From a virus, in IMG/VR virus record IMGVR_UViG_3300042197_003228, positions 1 to 42,046 of that record: a stretch of DNA of 42,046 nt; one strand, written 5' to 3'. Under the pieces are notes generated by a model that had not been told where the DNA came from, made no database searches, and worked only from the letters and a program-made list of their open reading frames with translations. The position numbers were made by a program, and so were the translations under genes. The number at the start of each line of letters is the position of its first letter. Position 1 is the first letter of the stretch. Positions 28,501 to 36,257 of the stretch are shown in pieces.

Positions 28501-29029
28501 CGACTGACAGTGAATCGTCGTCTCCTGGGTTGAGAACAACTTCTCCCTTTTTATTTTTTGCTAGGTCTGGGAAGAGATTGCCCGATCTATCTTTGACTGA
28601 TATCCAATTTCCTCGAGTTGCCGACGGAATTTCTCCGACTTGTGTGCCTGAGAAATGCAGCGCGCCCGACCAACGTGGAAAGCTGTCGAAAACCCACTTT
28701 TCAAACCCTGTCATGGTATCGATGAATTCTTCAACTTCCTTCTTCGTTCCGTCGAAAGGATAACTGTTTATTATCTTGTTGAATGCCTCGTTAACTTTTA
28801 CTTCTGCTGAAGAGAAAAAGCAGTGATTCTCAAACTTTGACCAATCGACGTTTAGTTGTTGAGTACTCTTAAGCGGGTATCCTAACGGATCATACTTAAA
28901 AGAGTTTATTGACTCACTGTTTGTTTCAGCGATGTCAAAGTCAGAGTAAGAAAGCTGTACTGGTTTAGCGTCTCTTACCGAAGACCTTAAAAACGACGGA
29001 ACGTATGGTGAGTTTGATCTAACCGTCAT
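25520..29029 (-). CDS. Large baseplate/tail protein with LamG-like domains and a tail-protein-I-like region, 1169 aa
   Basis: Layout by eye: an N-terminal domain (1-125); a concanavalin/LamG-like domain (about 125-350) with SFYFEPSSS, NHVCVILNKE, LQFYVNETLV and GSLDEFRVFHSV; a helical region (about 480-600) with DMARYYGFYLPKFF and KGTQHSIRSFLRSIGID, which resembles P2 gpI-type tail proteins linking baseplate and fibres; a second LamG-like part (about 680-900) ending LASNLRFWSKAM; and a C-terminal region with EFYRWFDISISSFVEQLIP. Length and position after gp6 recall T4 gp7, but I see no direct gp7 signature. The LamG domains suggest carbohydrate contact. Start ATG 29029 lies six bases after the previous stop. 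Confidence 0.8.
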   Translation of the reverse strand: MTVRSNSPYVPSFLRSSVRDAKPVQLSYSDFDIAETNSESINSFKYDPLGYPLKSTQQLNVDWSKFENHCFFSSAEVKVNEAFNKIINSYPFDGTKKEVEEFIDTMTGFEKWVFDSFPRWSGALHFSGTQVGEIPSATRGNWISVKDRSGNLFPDLAKNKKGEVVLNPGDDDSLSVEALVFVPEQINDTQVLFQKSSSQTSGFSFYFEPSSSTTKVTAVFCVSSGSVRNSVAADLKKGSYNHVCVILNKETREDSLQFYVNETLVSASKNSTRLKKLDIDLSDFVIGSGSSFYSKSSLITPTQTFSGSLDEFRVFHSVRDEKMQKLYTSRGIYPTSDLKLYYRFNEPSGSLSLDSNTSLDSIVLDSSGNSLHANINNFSFDRRLNLLGDSNNVLTNEKSEFKVVLFPAYANVIDLNESLLLSASDYDRANPNSIIKLVPRHYLLEGASQDGFEEIEGNGGNAYTGSGIPGQGKKGSVQIILTFLYIWAKFFDELKTYIDSFVTLRTVKYDTDDTIPDNFLEDMARYYGFYLPKFFSHSTIEQFAEGQNIDGLTDINTPLKRIQAILLRRVLVNMPDVIKSKGTQHSIRSFLRSIGIDPDNSLRIREYGGPTTKQLTTSREKRIEPGAMVSFTGSSLVTTTPLSASRVEPGFPLPDGTFVIDTLTTRNTGTTRPHDGLLTSGSWNLEGVFKIPPQKLNEIVDDYGYQSLMRIFTTGSANTAKPALIANVIATQFVDHPEQAATIKAYLRPGMASTSPVLELSLTLSGAGVFDGDKWNVALGCFRSDQISSNVSSSYYLRAAKTDVGEISEVYVTSSYFFEQPTAEGNVFRTGSISYNSSGSYIALGPNQSIPSGLPAGGYRFLNDTTNASNIARTTDFVGLASNLRFWSKAMIESEWKEHVRNQKSVGVENPLINYNFVKNVSGSFEKLRMETLLKQPTRSADAAGNITLLDFSLNNVSASGVGFTSGSKVVTGEIFHYSYLSPFFDESATDDKIRIRSFESRKLVDENPQSVVAPSYLSRDFFVQEEPKDDLRLSIEFSMVDSLDKDITSMFSDFDPLNDALGRPELMFSPDYPDLENLRDVYFNRLSGKPDFRKFLEFYRWFDISISSFVEQLIPSKTIYKGTNYVVESHMLERHKNIYRHSANYLGDRQFIEDSLLVQQIVGKLRKY

Positions 29030-29035
29030 GATCTA

Positions 29036-30547
29036 TTAGGCTCCAGTGTTCTTTTCTATTGTGAAAACTTCTGAGACGTTAAAGAATTTATTCTTTATGC
29101 CGCTGTGATTGATGAGAACATCTATCACATACGACCTTCCAGCTGTCAAGTTTGAAGTATCAAACTCAAAAAACATTCCATCAGAATCGCTGGAGATTTT
29201 TGTGGAATTCTTCAGCTCGTCGAAAGGAACTATGATGTCGTTTGTGACATGATCCCTGATCTGATAGTATACGTTCTTTAGAACTATTCCAGGCATAATG
29301 ACGGGAGTTTTTACCAATCTAATGAGTGGGCTTGTTTCGTCAAATATGTTAAGACGAACAACCACAGATTCATCGTCTCTGTACTTAGATTTCACTCCAG
29401 GCATGGTGACTACAAAGTTCTTCACAAGTTTTTCTGTAGATTTTTGAGGAAGTGTGGCAGTCAAGGTGCTAGCTGACACGTATGCGACTGACCCGTCAAT
29501 AGAACACCACACTGGGGTGAAGTCTACAGATCCAGATTGGGCGATCTTGGATTTGATGGTTGCATCGACAGAAGAGATGTTGACAGTGGCAGTGTAGATG
29601 CCGGTCGATGGTATCGACCCCACGGTGCTCTGTGAGCCTGTGAAAAACAAATTGTAGTAGCCACCAGATATTTCTGTGATCATCTTCAAGATGATGCTGT
29701 TGCTTCCTGTTATCTGAGTCAATGAACTACCAGATACGATGTTCGAGAGACTACCTGCAGCATAGTTGTACAAATTAAGTCTACAGTTTGTGTCAAAAGT
29801 CAGATTCTGTGAGTCGTCAGTTATCGAATCATTAAAGCCTACTGTGAGTTTAGGTCTCTTAGTCTCGTCGTACGCCTGCCGTGATGCGAATCTTTTTACG
29901 AAATAAGTTTTTGTATTGCCTTCTAATGTATTTTTGAAAGATATTCTGAAACCGCTATCAGGTAACTCTCCTGACAAAGTTGCAGAAACTATGGAGGTTA
30001 CGTCCACTATCAGGTCTTCTTCTCCTGTTACAAAGCTTTGTGTAACTTCTGTGTTTGCAATGCTTAAAGAGCTCGTTATGTAGTCTCCCGATCCCGTCGC
30101 AAAACAAGCAAGACCGCATCCGGATAGATACCAATTAGTTTCAGAAGAAGAAGTGAGCCAGTTGCTGACGTCGTAATCAGTGTAGTAAACAACATCTCTC
30201 CCTATTCCCTCTGTGAAAGAAGCAGAGAGAGGAAATACACTTACAGTAAAGTTGATAGGAGTTGGTTGGCCTCCGTATACGTCTTTTAGATTCAACTTGC
30301 AAAAGAAAGAAGAATCATTCGTATCAATTTTACCCTCTTGAACAAGCGTCTTTAAGTCTGACAAGTCGAAGTGCACCAGAAGCCTGGTTAGTTCTGTCAA
30401 CTTCGTCGATCCACTTGTGTTGACTCCGTACAGCTTGAAGAGGTCTAGTGTTCCTGCGTAGCCGACGTTCGCGTTCTCTTTTCTTACACCATTTGTGAAT
30501 TTGTTGGTTATGTAGTTGTCTTTGTCAGCTTTGACTATTTTATACAT
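29036..30547 (-). CDS. Virion protein with DNRLRE-like N-terminal domain, 503 aa
   Basis: The N-terminal region (TRLLVHFDLSDLKTLV, then FCKLNLKDVYGG, and DLIVDVTSIVSATL...GFRISFKN) follows the pattern of DNRLRE/carbohydrate-binding beta-sandwich domains. Later segments are beta-rich and repetitive (IYTATVNISS, VVRLNIFDETSP). No enzyme motif. It is the first gene after the gp6-like wedge gene with a 14-base gap, so it may be a baseplate wedge attachment protein (the T4 gp7/gp8 slot), but this rests on gene order only. Confidence 0.78.
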   Translation of the reverse strand: MYKIVKADKDNYITNKFTNGVRKENANVGYAGTLDLFKLYGVNTSGSTKLTELTRLLVHFDLSDLKTLVQEGKIDTNDSSFFCKLNLKDVYGGQPTPINFTVSVFPLSASFTEGIGRDVVYYTDYDVSNWLTSSSETNWYLSGCGLACFATGSGDYITSSLSIANTEVTQSFVTGEEDLIVDVTSIVSATLSGELPDSGFRISFKNTLEGNTKTYFVKRFASRQAYDETKRPKLTVGFNDSITDDSQNLTFDTNCRLNLYNYAAGSLSNIVSGSSLTQITGSNSIILKMITEISGGYYNLFFTGSQSTVGSIPSTGIYTATVNISSVDATIKSKIAQSGSVDFTPVWCSIDGSVAYVSASTLTATLPQKSTEKLVKNFVVTMPGVKSKYRDDESVVVRLNIFDETSPLIRLVKTPVIMPGIVLKNVYYQIRDHVTNDIIVPFDELKNSTKISSDSDGMFFEFDTSNLTAGRSYVIDVLINHSGIKNKFFNVSEVFTIEKNTGA

Positions 30548-30561
30548 TACAGTGTCTCCGC

Positions 30562-32427
30562 TTATGTGTTAGAAACACACCTACCAATTATGTTCACATC
30601 CGGGTATTTGATCTCAAATATCGAACCTTCGGGTGGATACAGTATTTGATTTCTAGTATTGAGTTGAGGATCAAACGATATCTGTGAATATTCTCTGTTT
30701 TTTACTGTTCCGTTGAGATTCCTGAATCTTACTTTGTCCACAGACAATACACCCTGCTTCGCGTATATTGTTGACAAAACGTCAGAAATGATTATTGGCT
30801 GTCCTATGTGGAATTTGGTGATATCGAACTGCCTCTTTAAATCTGCAATTATGCTCTGCAATAGAAGTTGCTTGTTGAGCGAAGGATCAACTACGGCTTG
30901 AAAGAACAATTCCAAGTTTATGACAGCTGCGTCCATTATGTCTATTGCGTCAGAAACCATTCTGTATGTGTTCAGGTATCTCTTGAGATTAATCTTTAGC
31001 GTGTCAGGTGATGTGACTAGATTGTTGTTTGCATCTCTTGAAATAACGTATAGAGTGGAGGAAAGAGGGTTATTTTCATTTCTGTTTATAGATGCTCTGA
31101 AGACTCTTCCGAAGTTGCTCGGCATCGTGTACACTCTCGAAAGAAGGTCTTCTTTCGTTACTATTCTCTCTTGAGAATTTTTTACTGTGGGCACTAATGC
31201 CAGAAGTTCATTTGATGTTAGAGCGTCTTCTCCGCCCGACGCAGGCTGCTGATTAAAGACTTCGATAGAGTTTCTTACTTGCGACTGCTGACCAGGTGTG
31301 GGATTTTCTGGAAAGGAAACATTCAATATAGAAATGTTTCTTATAGCACCTGAGTTGACGTTGTGGGAAAGACCTCCTCCGTACCTATAGGTGACGCTAA
31401 GCGTCGTGTTGATTGCTGCCACGCCCAAGGTCGAGGTCTGAAGCATCTTCTGAGGATTAACAGGAACTCTGGAGAAAGTCTGTGAATAGGGAAGCGGTAT
31501 TGAAAACTCGGACGGATCTGGTATTATGTCGTCTTCGAGATTTTCCGCTGTTCCTCCTCCGAAAACTAAAGTCGTAGATCTGTTGCTTAAAGATACTTCT
31601 TTGACAAATCTGTAAGGTGCAGGTATAACTTTTAGACTGTCTTTGACCAGCCTGTTTGAGTTATCTGCTGTGTTTAGAACGTTCTTATAGACGACATCGT
31701 GTGTTAAGTTTTCCACTTCGTAGTATGTGTTGCCTAGACCGTCCGTTACACTTACGACCTGGGTCACATTTGGTTGCGACAAAGTAAGACGTCTGAATTG
31801 AACAAAATCACCAATACTGAAGGTCTCGGTCTTCTGTTTTCCGGAAGAACACACTCCTGACTTTCTCAGTATCTTCGACACAGTGACGCCCGATAGTCTT
31901 CTTCCGTCCACGACTTCGACATCATCAGCAGCTGATATTACGCCAGTTACAGGATCTGACTTCCAAAATTGAACATCTTCTAGCAATATAAACTCGACAC
32001 CATTATCAGCTTGCAATATTGTCTGGGCTTTTATTGTAGGAATCAGAGTAGGGTCAGGAAGGTATGTAGATCCGTCTAGAATCGGAACTTCGACGTAAAA
32101 ATCTACTTCAACGACTGCAGAAGAATTTCCTGTTATTGGAACACCAGAGTTTCGAAGTAATCTCTCAACGTTTCCCGACTCTACAACGGTATCACTATTG
32201 AGTTCTCCATAGAGGTGATCCATGTAGAAAGACATGTTGTCACCAATGTATGCTGCCATGTCGAGAAACAATCCTCCAACTGAAGACTCCGAGAAGTCTT
32301 GAATTCTGTCAGGATAGTATTGTCTAGCGTAGTCTAGTAAGACGGCTCTGAAACCATCGAAATCTCTGGCTAGGTAGTTTCTCTGTCTTACAGACTTGAG
32401 TGCAGTTTTATTGTTGTTTATGGCCAT
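30562..32427 (-). CDS. Baseplate wedge protein, T4 gp6-like
   Basis: 621 residues. The N-terminus (YLARDFDGFRAVLLDYARQYYPD, then SSVGGLFLDMAAYIGDNMSFYMDHLYGE) is the characteristic start of gp6-type wedge proteins in T4-like phages. The central part contains ENPTPG, then ERIVTKEDLLSRVYTMPSNFGRVFRA, the gpJ/gp6 core. The C-terminus has a linker domain with DLKRQFDITKFHIGQPIIISDVLSTIY. gp6 homologues form the inner ring of the baseplate wedge. The neighbouring gp25-like gene 28 bases upstream is the conserved partner. AAGG is 9 bases before the ATG. Confidence 0.9.
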   Translation of the reverse strand: MAINNNKTALKSVRQRNYLARDFDGFRAVLLDYARQYYPDRIQDFSESSVGGLFLDMAAYIGDNMSFYMDHLYGELNSDTVVESGNVERLLRNSGVPITGNSSAVVEVDFYVEVPILDGSTYLPDPTLIPTIKAQTILQADNGVEFILLEDVQFWKSDPVTGVISAADDVEVVDGRRLSGVTVSKILRKSGVCSSGKQKTETFSIGDFVQFRRLTLSQPNVTQVVSVTDGLGNTYYEVENLTHDVVYKNVLNTADNSNRLVKDSLKVIPAPYRFVKEVSLSNRSTTLVFGGGTAENLEDDIIPDPSEFSIPLPYSQTFSRVPVNPQKMLQTSTLGVAAINTTLSVTYRYGGGLSHNVNSGAIRNISILNVSFPENPTPGQQSQVRNSIEVFNQQPASGGEDALTSNELLALVPTVKNSQERIVTKEDLLSRVYTMPSNFGRVFRASINRNENNPLSSTLYVISRDANNNLVTSPDTLKINLKRYLNTYRMVSDAIDIMDAAVINLELFFQAVVDPSLNKQLLLQSIIADLKRQFDITKFHIGQPIIISDVLSTIYAKQGVLSVDKVRFRNLNGTVKNREYSQISFDPQLNTRNQILYPPEGSIFEIKYPDVNIIGRCVSNT

Positions 32428-32455
32428 GGCTCAACCTTACATAAATAGAGAAATT

Positions 32456-32923
32456 TCATATTACGTACAGGACAATTTGGAGACCTTTGTTGGTTACACC
32501 AAGCTCGGGTATGTTGTATGTGATATTGATTCGCATAATGGCGGTATTTTTGTTCTCGACCCTGTCTATTGAAGAGCTAAAATTCTCTAGATCGATGAAT
32601 GGCATCCACTTTTCGACCGCCGCCTTTATTCTAAAAATAGCTTGTCCATCGAAGTCGTCCTGATTTGTAAACTCAGTAACTAGAGGTCTGAGATTTGCAC
32701 CAAACTGGTACAAACCTAATCTTTCTCCCCAGTTCGTGAGAATCAGGTTTCTCAAGTTGTCAGCAAATTGATCCTCGAGACTGTAGTTCATGGAAAAGAT
32801 TCCTTCGGATACACCGAGCTGTAGAGGCGTCTTTATCCCGAACGGCGTCGGTGAAGGTATCAACTCTTCTTCATCTTGTTGTTCGAGAGTTTTTCCAACA
32901 CTCTTAAAACTGTAAGTTGCCAT
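32456..32923 (-). CDS. Baseplate wedge protein, T4 gp25-like (GPW/gp25 family)
   Basis: 155 residues, close to the family's usual length. Contains SMNYSLEDQFADNLRNLILTNWGERLG...FGANLRPLV, the gp25 signature (helix followed by GER..), then the IRFxI-type segment (RIKAAVEKWMPFIDL) and a final beta strand pair. gp25 binds gp6 at the sheath end of the wedge and starts sheath assembly. It lies directly before the gp6-like gene, as in other contractile systems. No clear ribosome binding site before ATG 32923. Its 5' end abuts or overlaps a plus-strand ORF. Confidence 0.92.
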   Translation of the reverse strand: MATYSFKSVGKTLEQQDEEELIPSPTPFGIKTPLQLGVSEGIFSMNYSLEDQFADNLRNLILTNWGERLGLYQFGANLRPLVTEFTNQDDFDGQAIFRIKAAVEKWMPFIDLENFSSSIDRVENKNTAIMRINITYNIPELGVTNKGLQIVLYVI

Positions 32924-32991
32924 GTCAAGTCCCAGTCAAACAATACTACTCGATAAGTAATACGCAAGCACAATTGAGTATTATCTATGAC

Positions 32992-33294
32992 ATGTTAGAT
33001 GATTCAGTAGCTAGAAGAGTCGCACAAGCAATCATTCAGAAGACAGGATTAGGCACAGGTAATTCTGCAAAGACTCCTGAAGAAAATTGGACAATCATCG
33101 TTCAAGAAGTTTTCAATGCTATCAAGACAAATGCAGTGATTGAGGTGAAAGAGCTTGTCACACCTCTTGTTGTGGACTCTGTTGTGACCGCAACTGTTAC
33201 ACCTGCAGGCGTGGTTACAGGAACGGCAACTGGTACTGCGACAGGATCGACAACGGCTCCAACTGTCGTCAGTCTAAAAGGTAAAGTTACTTGA
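32992..33294 (+). CDS. Hypothetical small protein on the opposite strand within the virion operon
   Basis: The only plus-strand ORF between 11 and 42 kb that looks protein-like. The N-terminal half is helical (SVARRVAQAIIQKTG, ENWTIIVQEVFNAIKTNAVIEVKEL). The tail is a Val/Thr/Gly-rich repeat (TPAGVVTGTATGTATGST), as in small virion or spike-associated proteins. The frame is open back to TTG 32917. I list ATG 32992 as start, but none of the possible starts has a good ribosome binding site. A separate ATG at 32922 opens a short frame that stops at 32958-32960, one frame away. The stop overlaps the convergent gp5-like gene by eight bases. Function unknown; could be a chance ORF. Confidence 0.5.
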   Translation: MLDDSVARRVAQAIIQKTGLGTGNSAKTPEENWTIIVQEVFNAIKTNAVIEVKELVTPLVVDSVVTATVTPAGVVTGTATGTATGSTTAPTVVSLKGKVT

Positions 33295-34759
33295 GAAGGA
33301 CTTTTGTCGCGTAGACACCGGTTGAAGATGTCCCAGGAATACCTAGGGAGCCACCCATGGTATCAGTCAAAGGAGCCGCTGTAACTTGTCCGGCAGCTAC
33401 AATGGCTGTACTGCACAAAACAGCTTTGTCTGCTTCTTCTCCGCCTAACTTTATGACACCCGTCTGTGAAGGCTTTATGATTATCTCGCCCTTCTTATTG
33501 ATGACTATTGAGGCCCAACTCGTGTTTCCTTCGTTCTGTTCCTTGTAGGTCTCATCATTTGGCCCTTTCTTCTCTGAGAAGTCTGTAACGACTATCTCTA
33601 TGTCGGATCTTGCCATCAATCTTATCTTGTCACTCTTTATTACTATTGCAGCGTCACCGTTCTGTGAGTCGGTCACTGAAAGGGGAGTGTTGTAAGACTT
33701 GAGACCGAAATTTTCGTCTACTTTTGTCTTTTGTGACAGAAGAATTCTGCTTCTGTCGTTTTTCAAGTCTGGGTCACCTTCGTCAGGAACAATTGTATCA
33801 AAAGTCTTATTGAGTTCTTTTTTTATCTCTTTTCCTCTTCCGCCGTCTGGTACGTTCGTTATACTGGTCGTGGATGCAACTTTGCCAAACTTTTCTTTCG
33901 ATTGACCTCTTCCAACAACTATGTCGATCGATCCTTTTCCAATTTCTTTATTTAAGTTTTCAACTGCGGAGTCTTTGAGAACGTCTTTCCTCTCAGTTCC
34001 CAAAACTATCAGAGTGTTATTGGATCCTTCAAAAGCAATGTCACCAGGTCTCTTCTTAAATCTCGGCACCGCCTCGTACGAAGTCAACAAAGCAGCCCTG
34101 GAGTTGAAGACTATCTTCTCAAACACGTCTTCTTTTTCTCCCTGAAGTATTGTATTTTGGGGCGATGTTTTTCTTTCTTTGTCTACTTTTACAACGGGGC
34201 CATTTCTTAGCTCATAGATGACTTTATCTCCTGGTGTCTTTCCTTCTTTTGAGCTGTCTAGCACTTGCTTCGTACCAGCTGCCACTGTCGGTTCATAGGA
34301 CCTTCCTGTGTGAGCATGATTAACATCATCTACAGTTGAAAAATCAACAACTCTGCAAAACCAATATCCTATGTCGCTGTATTGTGCGTCTGGTTTTTCA
34401 AACATTACCCAAACGCACTCTCCTGGTTTGCATGGCAATGAAAGATGAGATGGGAAAAATGGGAAAATGAACATTGGTCTCCCAGGTTCATTTACTTTCT
34501 TTGCAACTATTGTGTTTCTTGGAAGTAGCGGAGCATAACGCATGTTACTCACGCCTATTCCTGCAAGCTTGGTCTGGAATTCCTTGTCCTGAGAATCTCT
34601 CACAGGATCACTAATCACGTCCATCACAATCATCCTGACGAACGTTGAATTAGGAATGGGACTGTGCTTATAGTTCTTACTATCAAAATTGCCGTGTGAA
34701 ATGTCCCTTAGATTGTCAGCATGATTTGTAGAAGTTATTTTGCTGTCCAAATCACTCAT
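33287..34759 (-). CDS. Baseplate hub/tail spike protein, gp5-like with OB-fold
   Basis: 490 residues. The N-terminal part (about 40-150) fits the gp5/VgrG OB-fold: FVRMIVMDVISDP, PFFPSHLSLPCKPGECVWVMFEKP and GYWFCRVVDF. No lysozyme domain is visible, as in cyanophage-type spikes and unlike T4 gp5. The C-terminal part (IVIKSDKIRLMARSDIEIVV, GEIIIKPSQTGVIKLGG) is a beta-helix-like spike shaft with an end (AVLCSTAIVAAG) typical of such proteins. It would form the central membrane-piercing needle. Starts one base after the upstream small gene. Confidence 0.85.
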   Translation of the reverse strand: MSDLDSKITSTNHADNLRDISHGNFDSKNYKHSPIPNSTFVRMIVMDVISDPVRDSQDKEFQTKLAGIGVSNMRYAPLLPRNTIVAKKVNEPGRPMFIFPFFPSHLSLPCKPGECVWVMFEKPDAQYSDIGYWFCRVVDFSTVDDVNHAHTGRSYEPTVAAGTKQVLDSSKEGKTPGDKVIYELRNGPVVKVDKERKTSPQNTILQGEKEDVFEKIVFNSRAALLTSYEAVPRFKKRPGDIAFEGSNNTLIVLGTERKDVLKDSAVENLNKEIGKGSIDIVVGRGQSKEKFGKVASTTSITNVPDGGRGKEIKKELNKTFDTIVPDEGDPDLKNDRSRILLSQKTKVDENFGLKSYNTPLSVTDSQNGDAAIVIKSDKIRLMARSDIEIVVTDFSEKKGPNDETYKEQNEGNTSWASIVINKKGEIIIKPSQTGVIKLGGEEADKAVLCSTAIVAAGQVTAAPLTDTMGGSLGIPGTSSTGVYATKVLLK

Positions 34760-34760
34760 G

Positions 34761-35111
34761 TCAGGATCCTATCTTCTTAAACATCTCTTCTGGGTCTATC
34801 TCTTCGTCCTGCTTGACCTCAGACTTTGACACGAGTTCTGCGAGTCTGATGATTTGATCGTTGGCTTTGCTCATTCTTTCTATGAAAACCGCCATCGTTT
34901 TCCCATGTATCGCGTGCTCTGTGCTGTTGTTTTGTGTTATATCGAGAAGTGTATTGAAAAGAATATAAGCATTTTGTCTATCTGTAACAGCATTTTCATA
35001 AATCTCGCGCCATAACTTCTTCTTCTTATCAGAGACACCGTCAATTTGGTCAAGAAGACCCGTAAAGTCTTTGATCTTATCTTGTATGTTGTCGGTTCGA
35101 TTCTTTGTCAT
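34761..35111 (-). CDS. Small helical protein, 116 aa, between sigma factor and hub genes
   Basis: Not securely recognised. Predicted all-helical and charged, with IQDKIKDFTGLLDQIDG, ILFNTLLDITQNN and MAVFIERMSKANDQIIRLAELVSKSE. The last phrase resembles small conserved proteins of T4-like cyanophages, some of which are suspected terminase small subunits, but I cannot confirm that. No membrane segment. It lies ten bases after the gp55-like gene and two bases before the hub gene, all on one strand. Good candidates are a tail or neck assembly factor or a DNA-packaging helper. Confidence 0.75.
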   Translation of the reverse strand: MTKNRTDNIQDKIKDFTGLLDQIDGVSDKKKKLWREIYENAVTDRQNAYILFNTLLDITQNNSTEHAIHGKTMAVFIERMSKANDQIIRLAELVSKSEVKQDEEIDPEEMFKKIGS

Positions 35112-35121
35112 GTAAGAAATA

Positions 35122-35958
35122 TTACGCGTTTCTTGAGTCAGTCTTAGATTTTTTGTAATGACGCTTTATTGACTGCATCGCTGTTGTGAGCTGCTTTGGT
35201 GACAGACCCGATAATTCTCTCATGTATAAGAGAACAGCGCTCTTGTTCAATAAGTCAATTTCATCGATGTTCTCAAAGATTGTTATGATGGCATTGATAC
35301 ATGTTAGCTCGTTCTCTGACTTTACTTTTGTTCTAATCTCATACAATAAGCCTACAGTATTTTCCATCGAAAAGGCAGTGTCAGACAACAAGTCTTGCGA
35401 GGGTATGATATTAAACTCATCTATTATGTGTGCTTCGTGAGTCGTAAGACTGGTTGGGTCGTCCAGACTTACGCTCTTTTTTGTTCTCTGAGTCTTCTGC
35501 TTTGTTCGAATTATGAGCCAATTTTTAGCAACTACATTGAAGTAAGAAAAAGCATTTGTTCCTCTACCTGCGTCGAATTTGTGTATCGTCTCAAATAGAA
35601 AATTTACACAGTCATTCTTAAGCTCGTCGTATGTGTCGTGCATACCTGTAAACTTGTGTATGTTTATCAGGTTCTCCACCAGCTTCTCAAATGCAGGAAG
35701 TATCGAGTTGACGTAGAGTTTGTCTTTTTCTTTTTTTACTTTTTCTAACTGAAATTGAACTATCGCTTCTTGAGTTCCTGAATTGAAATACAGCTTTAGA
35801 TTATTCTTGGACTTCTTTGTGTCTTCTGCTAATTTTTCTGCGTCAATTTTCTCAGAGTCACCAAAAGACGCAGTTAGACTGACATGCTCAACATCAATAA
35901 TGACTTCGCTTTTCTTTGGAGACTTTTCTCTCTTTTTCTGTTGTCTCTTTTGTGTCAT
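35122..35958 (-). CDS. Late-transcription RNA polymerase sigma factor, T4 gp55-like
   Basis: 278 residues. A Lys-rich N-terminal extension (1-60) is followed by a sigma region 2-like part: ILPAFEKLVENLINIHKF, then the hallmark FDAGRGTNAFSYFNVVAKNWLI (about 126-147) seen in sigma-like proteins, and a basic stretch RTKQKTQRTKKSVSLDD. The C-terminal part (LLYMRELSGLSPKQLTTAMQSIKRHYKKS) looks like a helix-turn-helix. In T4, gp55 directs host RNA polymerase to TATAAATA promoters, and one exact TATAAATA is present at 7629. Longer than T4 gp55 (185 aa) because of the N-terminal extension. Ribosome binding site weak. Confidence 0.8.
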   Translation of the reverse strand: MTQKRQQKKREKSPKKSEVIIDVEHVSLTASFGDSEKIDAEKLAEDTKKSKNNLKLYFNSGTQEAIVQFQLEKVKKEKDKLYVNSILPAFEKLVENLINIHKFTGMHDTYDELKNDCVNFLFETIHKFDAGRGTNAFSYFNVVAKNWLIIRTKQKTQRTKKSVSLDDPTSLTTHEAHIIDEFNIIPSQDLLSDTAFSMENTVGLLYEIRTKVKSENELTCINAIITIFENIDEIDLLNKSAVLLYMRELSGLSPKQLTTAMQSIKRHYKKSKTDSRNA

Positions 35959-35960
35959 AA

Positions 35961-36257
35961 CTAAATTTCTTCATTTTTGATCGTTTCGTCAAGCACTTTG
36001 GCAACTTCAAGTACTGACATTTTCGCAATCGCTATGTCCTGAACGAGAGACCGTACGACGGGTTCGTCAGAGAAAAGCTCTATTTTTGTCTTGCTTTCTA
36101 TGATTTGATGTTGCAGCTCTAAAGAGTCCAAACAGACCTCTACAGCCTCTTGAAATTCCTCTATCTTTTCCAAAAGTTCTATGTTTTTTTTGACGCTAAC
36201 ATAGAGACCCGTGAGGCTCCCAACGAGCAGTCCAGATAGAAGCAACGACAATATCAA
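35961..36257 (-). CDS. Small membrane-anchored coiled-coil protein, 98 aa
   Basis: One N-terminal transmembrane helix (residues 2-19) is followed by a long helix of coiled-coil character (KKNIELLEKIEEFQEAVEVCLDSLELQHQIIESK), then FSDEPVVRSLVQDI and a C-terminal helix. The arrangement and the FSDEPVVR phrase resemble a conserved unknown protein of T4-like cyanophages. The start overlaps the previous stop by four bases (36254-36257); the stop lies two bases before the sigma gene start. Inner-membrane attachment with the coil in the cytoplasm is likely. A spanin-like role cannot be excluded. Confidence 0.75.
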   Translation of the reverse strand: MILSLLLSGLLVGSLTGLYVSVKKNIELLEKIEEFQEAVEVCLDSLELQHQIIESKTKIELFSDEPVVRSLVQDIAIAKMSVLEVAKVLDETIKNEEI

